From the NCBI RefSeq assembly GCF_001514305.1, contig NZ_KQ949079.1, positions 259,629-323,628 on the forward strand: a DNA stretch of 64,000 bases, given 5' to 3'. Source of the stretch: Streptomyces dysideae (lineage in GTDB: Bacteria; Actinomycetota; Actinomycetes; Streptomycetales; Streptomycetaceae). The position numbers were made by a program, and so were the translations under genes. Shown piece after piece: positions 27,772 through 36,679 of the stretch. The notes beneath the pieces are model-generated. The model was not told where the DNA came from. It worked only from the letters and a program-made list of their open reading frames with translations, and searched no databases. Each line of letters starts with the position of its first letter. Within the stretch, counting starts at the first letter, position 1.

Positions 27772-28236
27772 ATGCTCATCGACGTACACGCCGACGCCTA
27801 CGCCGACCAGATGGACGACCCCTTCCACCAGCGCTTCGCCTGGTTCGTCGACCACTGGACCGGCATGGACGGCTTCTCCTGCGTGGTGGCGTACGACGAG
27901 GACGAACCGGTCGGCTTCGCCTACGGCGCCCCGCTCGCCCCCGGCCGCGAATGGTGGCGGTCCACAGCGTACGAGCCGAACAACGGCTACTCCTCCACCT
28001 ACGCCGTGTCCGAGGTGGTGGTGCGCCCAGGCTGGCGCAAGCGTGGCATCTCCGAGCGGCTCCACGAAGCGCTGTTGAAGGAGCGCGCGGAAGACCTTGC
28101 CGTGCTTCTGGTGGATGTGACCCACCCCAAGGTGCAGGAGCTCTACGAGTCGTGGGGGTACGCCAAGGTCGGCGAGCAGCAACCGTTCGCTGACTCCCCG
28201 GTGTACGCGGTCATGGTCAAGGGCCTTCGGAGCTGA
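27772..28236 (+). pseudogene. GNAT acetyltransferase, probably 5'-truncated
   Basis: At least 154 residues of a GNAT enzyme. The acetyl-CoA loop is VVVRPGWRKRGISERLHEAL (Q/RxxGxG/A type) and the C-terminal beta strand is LYESWGYAKVG. The first strand and helix expected before VFRQMLIDVHADAYADQMDD are lacking or replaced by sequence antisense to the integrase. ATG 27772 could still be used. I infer that one deletion or insertion point near 27750 removed the 5' ends of both this gene and the integrase. Confidence 0.65.
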
Positions 28237-28341
28237 GTCAGGAACTGGAACCCTTGACTCCATTGATTGTGACGGCAAGGCGGGGTGCCGGGACGACGAA
28301 TTCGACCAGTGTTGTCAGTGGGGCAGGGCAGACTGGACACC

Positions 28342-28812
28342 GTGACGACACCCGACATCCGTGGGATGGAGCAGCTTGAGCGCGCCGTCCTGGATGACAC
28401 CGCCTCTCTCGCTACCGCCCTCCGGCAGTGCATCATGCTGGCTGGCTTCGCCCACCACGGGGAACTGCGCGCCTGGGCGCTGAAGGAGCTGGAAGGGTAC
28501 GCAGCGGCCGATGAGATGCCCTCGTATCGGAAGGTGCCAGCCGCACTCGAAGTCGTAGTGGACCTCTATCTACCGGGCCAGATCATCCGGGGCAACACTC
28601 AGCGGATCAGCCCGGGGCAGCTGCCCCAACACGCCCGCGATCGCGGCATCGGAGAGAGCGCACCAATCCGGCAAGGAGTCCGGGAACTCGAAGCCGTCGT
28701 CACCCGCGGCGACAGGGTGGTACGCCTGAGCCCGCCCGGCTCGGCTGAATACGTCCTGCTGATGACTCAGGAACAGCACCAGATGGGAAACGAAGGCTCC
28801 CACATTACGGCC
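28342..28812 (+). CDS. AbiTii-domain protein, fused to a foreign tail
   Basis: Starts at GTG 28342 (or ATG 28366). It encodes MEQLERAVLDDTASLATALR, then LKELEGYAAADEMPSYRKVP and QRISPGQLPQHARDRGIGES, matching the AbiTii domain named after an abortive phage infection toxin. The domain ends at GNEGSHITA near 28812. Beyond that point the same frame enters the end of a levanase gene, so the AbiTii C-terminus has been replaced. Whether the chimera is made or active is unknown. Confidence 0.7.
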
Positions 28813-29614
28813 TCGGGCCTGAGCGACTTCACGCAGCACTTCGCGGGCCGCACGACCGCGCCGATGAGGACGACCGACGGCCGCGTGACCCTGCGCGTGT
28901 ACGTAGACTCGTCGTCGGTCGAGGCATTCGGCGCGGCCGGACAGGCCGCCGTGACCAGCCTGATCTTCCCCGACCCGGATGCCGACGGCATGGCCTTCTA
29001 CGCCAAGGGCGGCACCGCACACATCGAGTCGCTCAAGGTGCACAAGCTGGACAGCACCTACCGCCCGGTGGACCGCGTGAAGCCGTTGGCTGTCGCCCCG
29101 ACCGGCGGTGAATTCCGCACAGACCTCGGCAAGTTGACAGTCACTCCCGCCGGTCACCGGTCCACGGACAGCGGGGCGCGCCGGAACGTCCGACAAGGAC
29201 TCCAACGCCGTCTCGGCGCGCACGGCGGCGGATCTGGACCTCACCACCCTGGTCCGACTCGGCAGCCCCGCCCCGGACACCGGCGGCGCCCTCTCCCTCC
29301 TCTGGCGCGCCTCCTCCGACGGCGCCGACGCCTACTGCCTCAACCTCGACCCCGACCTGCGCGTGATCCGCCTGGTCGCCAAGACCAACGGCCACTTCGA
29401 CGACGGCGCCGCCCTCGCCCGCGTCCCGGCCCTGGTCCGCCGCGGCACGACCTACCCCGTCCATATCCTCACCGAGGGCGACCGAATCCAGGTGTTCCTC
29501 AACGGCAAGCGGATCATCGACGTGACGGACACGACGTACGTCGATGGCCACATCGGCCTGAATGTGTTCGGAGGGAGGGCGGCGTACCAGGACACCTGCG
29601 CGAAGGAGCTGTGA
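28813..29614 (+). pseudogene. 3' fragment of a GH32 levanase/fructosidase gene
   Basis: After the AbiTii part, FAGRTTAPMRTTDGRVTLRV and YVDSSSVEAFG are the GH32 C-terminal beta-sandwich. They are followed by RTDLGKLTVTPAGH, the start of a CBM66-like module. Near 29170 the frame shifts and the module continues DSNAVSARTAADLDLTTLVR, LVAKTNGHFDDGAALARVPA and GLNVFGGRAAYQDTC to a stop at 29614. The five-bladed catalytic propeller is missing entirely. It is a decayed remnant with a large 5' deletion and one frameshift. Confidence 0.75.
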
Positions 29615-29661
29615 CCGCCGCGGTCGGGAGGCTGATCAGCTGCGTTGCGCCGGCGCTGGCG

Positions 29662-30069
29662 TCACGTGGTACGTCGCGGTGGGTTGGCGCCGGGGGCGCT
29701 GGACGCCACCTGACCCAGCGACAGCACGCTCAGGCCGAACATCAGGACTCCCAAGGGGACATGGAGCGCCGGTACACGCGCGATGCCGAGGATCACCTGC
29801 ACCGAGGCGAGTGCGAGGAAACCGGACGCGTGCAGGATGGGACGTGGCGAGCCGCCACCGGGCCGCCAGGCCAGGATCGCGGCGAGCACGTACAGCATCG
29901 ACGCGCCGTACATCACGCGCGCTCCGACGCTGTGCAGCACCTCACTGTCGGACGAGGACAGCAGTAGTCCGGCGGTGACCGCCTGGAAGAGGAGCGCCAA
30001 GGTCTGCAAGGCGATCGCGACGTGCAGGAACGTGAGTCTGCCCGGTGCTGTCGTCGTCTGTTCGGCCAT
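29662..30069 (-). CDS. Four-helix membrane protein, unknown
   Basis: A 135-residue protein with four predicted membrane helices (FLHVAIALQTLALLFQAVTA; GASMLYVLAAILAW; ASGFLALASVQVILGI; LGVLMFGLSVLSLGQVA). ATG 30069 is divergent from the ECF41 sigma factor gene at 30243. ECF41 loci usually carry a redox or small membrane protein next to the sigma gene, so this could be its partner. No family recognised. Confidence 0.75.
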   Translation of the reverse strand: MAEQTTTAPGRLTFLHVAIALQTLALLFQAVTAGLLLSSSDSEVLHSVGARVMYGASMLYVLAAILAWRPGGGSPRPILHASGFLALASVQVILGIARVPALHVPLGVLMFGLSVLSLGQVASSAPGANPPRRTT

Positions 30070-30242
30070 GATGTGGCCCCCTCTTCCTGCCTCGCGGCGA
30101 CTGGATCGGTAGTGTCCTGACGGTCCGACGAAGCAGGCCCGTGAAATGTCAGGCGAGGCGCCCGCCTCACAGTCCGGTGCGGTGTTCCGCCGAAGGGGCG
30201 AGAGCGGAAGCGGACGAGAAGAACCAGGGAGCGGTCGCGGTC

Positions 30243-31196
30243 ATGAGCACCCCATCCGAGTCAGGGCACGACCGGTCCGAGCCGGACCCGAGCACGGTCA
30301 TCGGCGAGCGGCGCCAGCTGGTCAATCTCGCCTATCGGCTGCTCGGTTCGCTGACCGAGGCCGAGGACGCCGTGCAGGAGACCTACACCCGCTGGTACGC
30401 GATGTCGCGTCACCAGCAGGAGGCCATCGCCTCACCAGGCGCCTGGCTGACGACGGTGGCCAGCCGCATCTGCCTGGACCTGCTCGGCTCGGCGCGGGCC
30501 CGGCGCGAGCGCTACGTCGGCACCTGGATACCCGAGCCGCTGCCCGACCGTATGGAGTGGATCAGCGGTCGGGCGGGCGGCGGCAGGGCCGAGCCGGCCG
30601 ACCCCGCCGACTGGGTCACCCTGGACGAGTCGGTGAACATGGCCTTCCTCGTCGTACTGGAGTCGATGACGCCGGCCGAACGCGTGGCGTTCATCCTGCA
30701 CGACGTCTTCCGCTACCCCTTCGCCGAGATCGCCGAGATCGTCGGCCGGACGCCGGCGGCCTGTCGACAGCTGGCGTCCTCGGGCCGTCGGCGCATCCGG
30801 GCCGCGCGGACTCCGGCAGTTCCGGCAGCCGGACAGGCCGTTCTGGTACGGCATTTCAAGGAGGCATGGGAGGCCAGGGACATCGAGACCCTCGTCGGTC
30901 TCCTCGACCCCGACGCCACGATGACCGCCGATGGCGGCGGCCTGGTCGGCACCGTCCTGCGTCCGGTCAAGGGCGGCAAGAGCATCGCCCAGTACCTGAT
31001 CCACATCGCCGGCGTATCTGCTGGACTGATGCTCCTGGAGCGGACGGTCAACGGCCGACCCGGCCTGGTGGCCCAGCAGGCCGGCGTGCCCGTGACCGTG
31101 GCCGCGTTCGATGTCACCGGCGGCCGCGTCAACCGTATCTGGGCGGTCCGCAACCCGGAGAAACTCCGTGCGTGGACCGCGAGCGGACAGATCTGA
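30243..31196 (+). CDS. ECF41-type (SigJ) RNA polymerase sigma factor
   Basis: A 317-residue sigma factor. Region 2 is LVNLAYRLLGSLTEAEDAVQ and region 4 is MTPAERVAFILHDVFRYPFA, followed by EIAEIVGRTPAACRQLASSG. A C-terminal SnoaL-like domain (residues ~210-317) ends with a NPDKL-type motif read here as RNPEKLRAW. In this group the SnoaL tail modulates activity in place of a separate anti-sigma factor. The upstream 173-bp gap is shared with the divergent membrane protein. Confidence 0.92.
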   Translation: MSTPSESGHDRSEPDPSTVIGERRQLVNLAYRLLGSLTEAEDAVQETYTRWYAMSRHQQEAIASPGAWLTTVASRICLDLLGSARARRERYVGTWIPEPLPDRMEWISGRAGGGRAEPADPADWVTLDESVNMAFLVVLESMTPAERVAFILHDVFRYPFAEIAEIVGRTPAACRQLASSGRRRIRAARTPAVPAAGQAVLVRHFKEAWEARDIETLVGLLDPDATMTADGGGLVGTVLRPVKGGKSIAQYLIHIAGVSAGLMLLERTVNGRPGLVAQQAGVPVTVAAFDVTGGRVNRIWAVRNPEKLRAWTASGQI

Positions 31197-31284
31197 CGAA
31201 GACACGGGGGGCGGGGAGCTGTCGGCGATGGCGCGCCGGCCGCGGCAGATGTCGTGGACGCCGTCACGGTCGCCGGGTCCCCCG

Positions 31285-31470
31285 CTACCCCTTGGTCGCT
31301 CCTGCCGTCCCCCCGCGGACGAAGTGCCGCTGGAAGGCGAAGAACACCAGTGCCACGGGGATGGTCATGAGCAGGGTCGCCGCGAGCTTGATCGGGTACT
31401 GGTTGCGGTCGCCGAGCTGGCCCGAGACGAGTGAGGCGACCCCGGAGGTCAACGTGTTCAGTTCCGGGCT
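31285..31470 (-). pseudogene. C-terminal tail of a sugar ABC transporter permease
   Basis: The frame ending at TAG 31285 encodes TSGVASLVSGQLGDRNQYPI followed by KLAATLLMTIPVALVFFAFQ and the end RHFVRGGTAGATKG. This is the last helix and tail of MalG-type carbohydrate permeases, which normally have about 280 residues. Only about 60 remain. Coding similarity stops near 31470 and no solute-binding or first permease gene is nearby. Confidence 0.75.
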
Positions 31471-31657
31471 CTGCCGGGACACGATGATCCGATCAGCGAT
31501 GGAGGGCACCCACCGTGGCGCGAACGGAGTGACTCGGTTGCAGCACGTGGGCACGGAGGGTTACGTTCGCCGCAACAACCTCACACGGACGACGGCCCCC
31601 GGCCAGGACGGCAATCCTGATCGAGGGCCTGACCAATCAGGAAGAAACCCCTTCCCA

Positions 31658-32509
31658 ATGGCTGACCCGCAGTCTAACGCGCCCGTGCGCGCAGACGCCG
31701 GAGCTCCGACCTCCGGCGTGATCCACATCCGCACCCGCCTCACCGCCGACTTCACCGTGATCGCCAACTCCCTGGCACAGCGGCCCGGAAGCGCGGTCAC
31801 GATCGGCGTCGCGGTCTACATCCTCTCGCTGCCCGACGGTGCCGTCGTGAGCATCGCCCGCCTGTGCGCCCACTTCAGCGAGGGCGAGATCCTCATCTCC
31901 CGCGCGCTACGGGAGTTGGAGGCGCTCGGCTACCTGGAACGGCGGCGGGAACGCGGACCCGGCGGCCGGATCCGTACCCGTACGTACTTCCACGACGTAC
32001 CGGCCCGGGACCGCGGCCGCGCCTCCGCAGCCACCCGGTCCGTGTCACGGCCGGACCCTCGACCTACGCCTTCCGTCGCGCCCAGCACTCCACCTCCACT
32101 TCCACCTGCGCCTGCGGCTCAGAGAGAGGACGAAACCGAAGTCGACGAGCGGGCCGCCGTCATCCTCGGCTCGCTGCGGATCGTCGATTCCCGGCTGATT
32201 CTGTCGGGACGGGAGGTGGCCGAGCTGGCTCCGGCCGTCACGCAGTGGCTCGCGGCAGGCGTCAGCCCCGCGCAGATCACCGAAGCACTCACCACCCGGC
32301 TACCGGAGCCCATCCGGTCCCGCCCGGCCCGCATCCTGACCTTCCGCCTCAGCGAACCGCCACCGGCCACGCCCGCGCCGGTTGCCGCGGCCGACAGACC
32401 GGCCGTCCTGCCCTGGCAGACCTGCGACGGCTGCGAACGCGCCTTCCGCGCGGCGGAACCCGCCCTCTTCCGGGACTGCTCACCCGACGCCAACCCGCAG
32501 GCCGCATGA
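31658..32509 (+). CDS. Helix-turn-helix DNA-binding protein
   Basis: A 283-residue protein. Residues ~20-110 form a winged helix: VIANSLAQRPGSAVTIGVAV, then FSEGEILISRALRELEALGY and LERRRERGPGGRIRTRTYF as the wing. A long Pro/Ala linker follows. Then comes a domain with AAVILGSLRIVDSRLILSGR and ILTFRLSEP, and a cysteine-containing tail (CDGCERAF). The layout recurs in Streptomyces regulators found in accessory regions. The ATG at 31658 is the first in the coding part; only a distant AGGAAG precedes it. Target unknown. Confidence 0.75.
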   Translation: MADPQSNAPVRADAGAPTSGVIHIRTRLTADFTVIANSLAQRPGSAVTIGVAVYILSLPDGAVVSIARLCAHFSEGEILISRALRELEALGYLERRRERGPGGRIRTRTYFHDVPARDRGRASAATRSVSRPDPRPTPSVAPSTPPPLPPAPAAQREDETEVDERAAVILGSLRIVDSRLILSGREVAELAPAVTQWLAAGVSPAQITEALTTRLPEPIRSRPARILTFRLSEPPPATPAPVAAADRPAVLPWQTCDGCERAFRAAEPALFRDCSPDANPQAA

Positions 32510-32635
32510 TGGATCGCTCACGGTCTTGCCCCATCCTGGGTCCGCGAAAAGCCCTCCACGGTAACGAGCCCGCCCCTGACCCAGGGAGATCCTGCGAGCA
32601 CCCCCAGCGCGCTCGCCTGCCCGGATGGTCTTTCT

Positions 32636-32980
32636 TCATCGGGGCAGGTGCATGGTCCTCGCGGTGACGTACCCCGTCCGGCGCTCGGCGCGGAGAACGG
32701 CGCGGGCCGCCGCGAGGATCTCCTCGTCCGTCTCCACCCCGGAGCCTGTCAGGACCTGGAGCAGCCGGCTTCGCCACATATCGGGGTCCGTCTCGTACGC
32801 GTGCAGTATCCGTACGCCGTAGCCGCCGGCCAGGCTCCTGGCGCCGGCTCCGCGCAATCGTCGGCGGACCGCCAACTTGAGCCCGGTGTAGCGGTCGTGG
32901 ACGGCTCCGTTCGCGGAGTCCGTGAGTCCGGCCGCCGCCCCGGTGGCCAACGCGACGGCCACCAACTCCACTTCGGTCAC
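32636..32980 (-). CDS. Small hypothetical protein (NACHT/TPR-locus type)
   Basis: A 114-residue protein. It starts GTG with GGGGG four bases upstream. A hydrophobic N-terminal helix (LVAVALATGAAAGLTDSA) is followed by DRYTGLKLAVRRRLRG and the acidic ETDEEILAAARAVL. Short proteins of this layout commonly lie next to large NTPase/TPR regulators in Streptomyces and are thought to interact with them. Here the divergent neighbour is the NB-ARC/TPR SARP at 33089. Function unknown. Confidence 0.65.
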   Translation of the reverse strand: MTEVELVAVALATGAAAGLTDSANGAVHDRYTGLKLAVRRRLRGAGARSLAGGYGVRILHAYETDPDMWRSRLLQVLTGSGVETDEEILAAARAVLRAERRTGYVTARTMHLPR

Positions 32981-33088
32981 GGGACCCCCTTCAGTTGTGC
33001 GCGTTGTGCGATGTCGTGTCCGTCACCATGGCCGGGGGTGCTGCAATGCTGATGAAATTCCGATGATGTGTGGAAGCGGAGGCTTCGG

Positions 33089-36000
33089 GTGGACGACGGA
33101 TCTCCTGAGCTGCTTCGGATCGAGGTGCTCGGACCGTTACGGGCATGGCTGGGCGGAACACCAGGAACACCAGGAACACCAGGAACACCAGGAACACCAC
33201 TGGATCTGGGGCCCGGCAAGCGACAGGCCGTGCTGGCCGCGTTGCTGCTCCGCCGAGGGATGGTCGTGAGCCATGAGCAACTGCTCGACTCCGTATGGGG
33301 GTTGGAACCACCCGCCGGCGGCCGCAAAGTGCTGCCGACCCATGTCAACTCGCTGCGCAGGGCACTCGACACGGCAGGCACCCAGCCCGCGGCGTCGGTG
33401 ATCCGCAGCGGCAAGGGCTGGTATCGCTTCGTCGTCGACCGGGTCCGGCTCGATACGGCCGACCTGGCCGAGCGGGGCGATGAGGCGATGCGCTCCATGG
33501 CGTCCGGCGACCTGGCCACCGCGACGGACCGGTTCTCCGCCGCGATCGAACTGTTCCGGGGAGAGCCCCTGGCCAACCTGCCGGGCCCGTTCGCGCAGGA
33601 CGAGCGACGCCGGTTGTGGGAGCGCCGGCGGACCCTGCGGCTGGAGCGGCTCAAGTGCCTCGTTCTGCTGCGCCGGTTCGGCGACGCCCTCGACGACCTC
33701 GCCGGCCCGTCGGCGTCTTCGGTGGCTGACCGCTACGACGAGTCGCTGCTGGCCTTGCGCATGCGGGCCCTGTACGGCTGCGAGCGTCAGGCGGAAGCAC
33801 TCAACGCGTATGAGGACATACGCGTACGCCTGCGTGACGAGCTCGGAGTGGATCCGGGTGACGAGCTCCGCCGGGTGTACGAAGCGGTGTTGCGTCAGGA
33901 CGACGGCCAGGTCCTCCGTCCGGCGGCTCCTGCCTCCCCGACGCAAGTGCGGCCCCGCGAGAACGCTCCTCCCGCGCCGGCCGAGCTGCCCCACGGTGCC
34001 GCAGGATTCGCCGGCCGCACCGACGAACTCGCCAGACTGCACGCGTTGCTTCCGCCCGAGCGGCACCGGGGGCCGTCGAGCACCGTGGTCATCTCCGCCA
34101 TCGGTGGCGCCGCCGGCATCGGCAAGACCGCTCTGGCGGTGCACTGGGCACACCAGGTGCGTGATCGCTTCCCGGACGGCCAGCTGTATGTGAACCTGCA
34201 CGGATTCGACCACGATCGGCAGCCGCTCAAGGCCGGCGAAGCCCTTGAGCTACTGCTGCGGAGCCTGGGGCTCGCGGCGTCTGAGATCCCCACGAACGAC
34301 GAGGCTCAAGGCCGGGTGTACCGGACCCTGCTGGCTGATCGGCGCCTGCTGGTCCTGCTGGACAACGCGGCTTCGGCGGAGCAGGTCCGCCCGCTGCTCC
34401 CGGGCAGCCCGTCCTGCTGTGTCGTCGTCACCAGCCGCAACCGGCTCGGCGACCTCGTCGCCCGCGACGGGGCACACGCCCTGCCGCTGGACCTCCTCCT
34501 GCCGGCCGAGGCCCGTGCGCTGCTCACCGAGGCGCTCGGCGCCGACAGGCTGTCCGCCGAACCACTCGCCGCGGACGAGCTGATCCGGCTGTGCGGCGGC
34601 CTTCCGCTGGCGCTGCGCGTCGCCGCCGCCAGGCTGGCGGGCGATCCGGGGCTGCGCCTGGCCGACCTGGTCGCTGAGGTGTCCGAGGGCAACCGGCTGG
34701 AGGCGCTGGAGCCGGACGGCGACGAGAACTCCCCTTTGCGGGCGGCCTTTTCCGTGTCGTACCGGGTGCTGGCGCCCGCAGCGCGTCGGCTGTTCCGGTT
34801 GCTCGGCCTGTTTCCCGGGCCGGAGTTCACCGCCGAGGTCGCGGCGGCCCTCTTGGACGCGCCGGTCCAGCAGGCCCGACGCCTGCTCGGTGCGTTGGCT
34901 GCTGCCCACCTGATCGAACCGGTGGCGGTGGGCCGATACCGGTTCCACGATCTCCTTCGCGAGTACGCGCAGGAGCGTGCGCAGGCGGAGGAAACGACGG
35001 CGGCTTGTGACGCCGCGTTGAAACGCGTCCTGATCTGGTACCTGAGCGCCGCTCGCACCGCCGGGGGGACCTGGCTCTTCCCGGAGCTGCCTCGCGACCT
35101 CGCCCCAGGCGATCAGCCAGGCGTTCCGTCCGCTGCCGGAGCCACCCAGTGGCTGGAAGCGGAGCAGGCGAATCTGCTCGCCGTTATCAACCATGCCGGC
35201 CGCCATGGTCCCCGCCCCGTCGCCTGGCACCTGACCAACGCGCTGTTCGGTTACTTCTGGCTCCATCTGCCGCGGGCGACGTGGCAGGCCACCGCACAGA
35301 CGGCGCTGGACGCGGCCACAGCCGAAAGCGACCTGTTCGGCCAGGCAGCCATGCACAGCAGCCTCGGACTGCTCAAGTGGGACCGGGGGCACGCCAGTCA
35401 GGCGATGGATCATCACACACGCGTACTGGAAATCAGCCGGGAGCTCGGTTGGGCGACGGGCAAGGCAGCGGCTCTCGGCGGCATGGGCCAGGCGGAATGG
35501 AGCATGGCGCGCCTCGACAGCGCGCGCGAGCAAGTCACCACCGGCTTGCGGATCACCCGTGACGCCGGAAATCTTCACCTTGAAGCGTTGGGGTTGGTCG
35601 TCCTGGGTGTCACCTGCCGGGATCTCGGTCGGCTGCGCGAGGCTGCCGATCACCTCGAACTGGCCATCAGCCGGAATGAAGAGATCGGCTGGAACGACGA
35701 CAGCCTGGCTCTGCAGAATCTGGGCTGGGTGTACTGGGAACTCGGCCGTCTGGCTGACGGCCTCGACGTCCTCGGTCCCGAGGTGACCGCTGGCGGGAGG
35801 GGCGGATACCGCAACGACCGCGCCATGATGCTCGACGCCGTCGCGAAGATCAATATCGAGCTCGGCCGCCACGACGAGGCGCTGGAACAGGCCGAGCGCG
35901 CCTTTGCCATGGTCAAAGGCAGAGGACGGCGCTGGATTCAGGCCAGCATCCTCAACACGGTCGCCGCCGCCCACCGAGAACTGGCACATTTCGACCGATC

Positions 36001-36439
36001 CGTTCGGGCCGGCAGGCAGGCTCTCGCCCTGGCCCGCGAGGCGAGATACAGACGCACTGAGGCGGACTGCATCCTGGGGCTCTCCCTCACGCACAAGCAA
36101 CGGGGCCACCACGACGAGGCCCGCAGCCATGCCGAGCAGGCGCTGAGCCTGGCCCGTGAGTACGGCTTCCGGGTGGTGGAGGGGCAGGCGCTGACGGTCC
36201 TGTGCGGCTTGGCGGAGGCCGAGTCGGCGTACGCCACAGCCGTCGCCCTCGGCGACCAGGCCCTGTCGATTCACCGTCAGACCGGCCACCGACTCGGCGA
36301 GGCCCGCACCCTCACGGCACTCGCCCGCGCCCACCGGAAAACCGACTCCGCTGCCGCCGAGTCCGTACGTCAGCAGGCGTTGGCCATCTTCTCGGACGTG
36401 GGCGTGCCGGCGGAGACGTACAGGGACCTGGACTGGTGA
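33089..36439 (+). CDS. AfsR-like SARP regulator with NB-ARC and TPR domains
   Basis: A 1116-residue regulator. GTG 33089 has GGAGG six bases upstream. Order: OmpR-type winged helix (residues ~5-100), bacterial transcriptional activation domain (to ~270), NB-ARC ATPase with P-loop GGAAGIGKTALAVHW near 338, Walker B-like LLVLLDNAASAEQV, winged-helix segment ending HDLLREYAQERA near 620, then TPR repeats from ~690 to the end. SARPs of this size usually activate secondary-metabolite or developmental genes. No biosynthetic cluster is next to it. Residues 23-37 are five GTP repeats inside the DNA-binding domain. Confidence 0.93.
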   Translation: MDDGSPELLRIEVLGPLRAWLGGTPGTPGTPGTPGTPLDLGPGKRQAVLAALLLRRGMVVSHEQLLDSVWGLEPPAGGRKVLPTHVNSLRRALDTAGTQPAASVIRSGKGWYRFVVDRVRLDTADLAERGDEAMRSMASGDLATATDRFSAAIELFRGEPLANLPGPFAQDERRRLWERRRTLRLERLKCLVLLRRFGDALDDLAGPSASSVADRYDESLLALRMRALYGCERQAEALNAYEDIRVRLRDELGVDPGDELRRVYEAVLRQDDGQVLRPAAPASPTQVRPRENAPPAPAELPHGAAGFAGRTDELARLHALLPPERHRGPSSTVVISAIGGAAGIGKTALAVHWAHQVRDRFPDGQLYVNLHGFDHDRQPLKAGEALELLLRSLGLAASEIPTNDEAQGRVYRTLLADRRLLVLLDNAASAEQVRPLLPGSPSCCVVVTSRNRLGDLVARDGAHALPLDLLLPAEARALLTEALGADRLSAEPLAADELIRLCGGLPLALRVAAARLAGDPGLRLADLVAEVSEGNRLEALEPDGDENSPLRAAFSVSYRVLAPAARRLFRLLGLFPGPEFTAEVAAALLDAPVQQARRLLGALAAAHLIEPVAVGRYRFHDLLREYAQERAQAEETTAACDAALKRVLIWYLSAARTAGGTWLFPELPRDLAPGDQPGVPSAAGATQWLEAEQANLLAVINHAGRHGPRPVAWHLTNALFGYFWLHLPRATWQATAQTALDAATAESDLFGQAAMHSSLGLLKWDRGHASQAMDHHTRVLEISRELGWATGKAAALGGMGQAEWSMARLDSAREQVTTGLRITRDAGNLHLEALGLVVLGVTCRDLGRLREAADHLELAISRNEEIGWNDDSLALQNLGWVYWELGRLADGLDVLGPEVTAGGRGGYRNDRAMMLDAVAKINIELGRHDEALEQAERAFAMVKGRGRRWIQASILNTVAAAHRELAHFDRSVRAGRQALALAREARYRRTEADCILGLSLTHKQRGHHDEARSHAEQALSLAREYGFRVVEGQALTVLCGLAEAESAYATAVALGDQALSIHRQTGHRLGEARTLTALARAHRKTDSAAAESVRQQALAIFSDVGVPAETYRDLDW
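33155..33199 (+). repeat. Five tandem copies of GGAACACCA in the SARP gene
   Basis: Five exact 9-bp units in frame encode Gly-Thr-Pro repeats between LRAWLGG and LDLGPGKRQ, a position that is a short turn between the first beta strands of OmpR-like domains. The 9-bp unit keeps the frame when copy number changes. The repeat is unusually A-rich for its surroundings. Confidence 0.95.
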
Positions 36440-36443
36440 CGCC

Positions 36444-36676
36444 TCAGGCCGCCGGATGCGGTTCCCGGTCTGTCAGCCTCCGGGCGAGCAGGCCGAGCAG
36501 CACGGCGACGCTGTCCGGGAAGAGGAACGCGACCGGGACGGAGACGGCGAAGACCGCCAGATAGCCCCGGGCGGGCCAGTTGTCCGTGGCGAGCGCGAGG
36601 AGCCGGCGCAGCCGCGGGAGGCGGCGCGAGCGGGACAGCGACCGGGGGACACCGTCGCTTACAGGGGGAGCACTTC
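36444..36676 (-). pseudogene. C-terminal membrane-protein fragment without a start
   Basis: A frame ending at TGA 36444 encodes SRRLPRLRRLLALATDNWPA followed by one clear membrane helix pair region (GYLAVFAVSVPVAFLFPDSV, VLLGLLARRLTD). It has strong GC3 bias and hydrophobic character, but there is no ATG, GTG or TTG start before the coding signal ends near 36676. It may be the last part of a deleted membrane protein. I cannot name the family. Confidence 0.35.
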
Positions 36677-36679
36677 GCC

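Noticed and set aside
30146..31657. Long plus-strand frame joining the sigma factor region to the helix-turn-helix gene
   Set aside because: Across 30146-31650 it is out of frame with sigJ and has no family. Only the part after 31658 looks coding.
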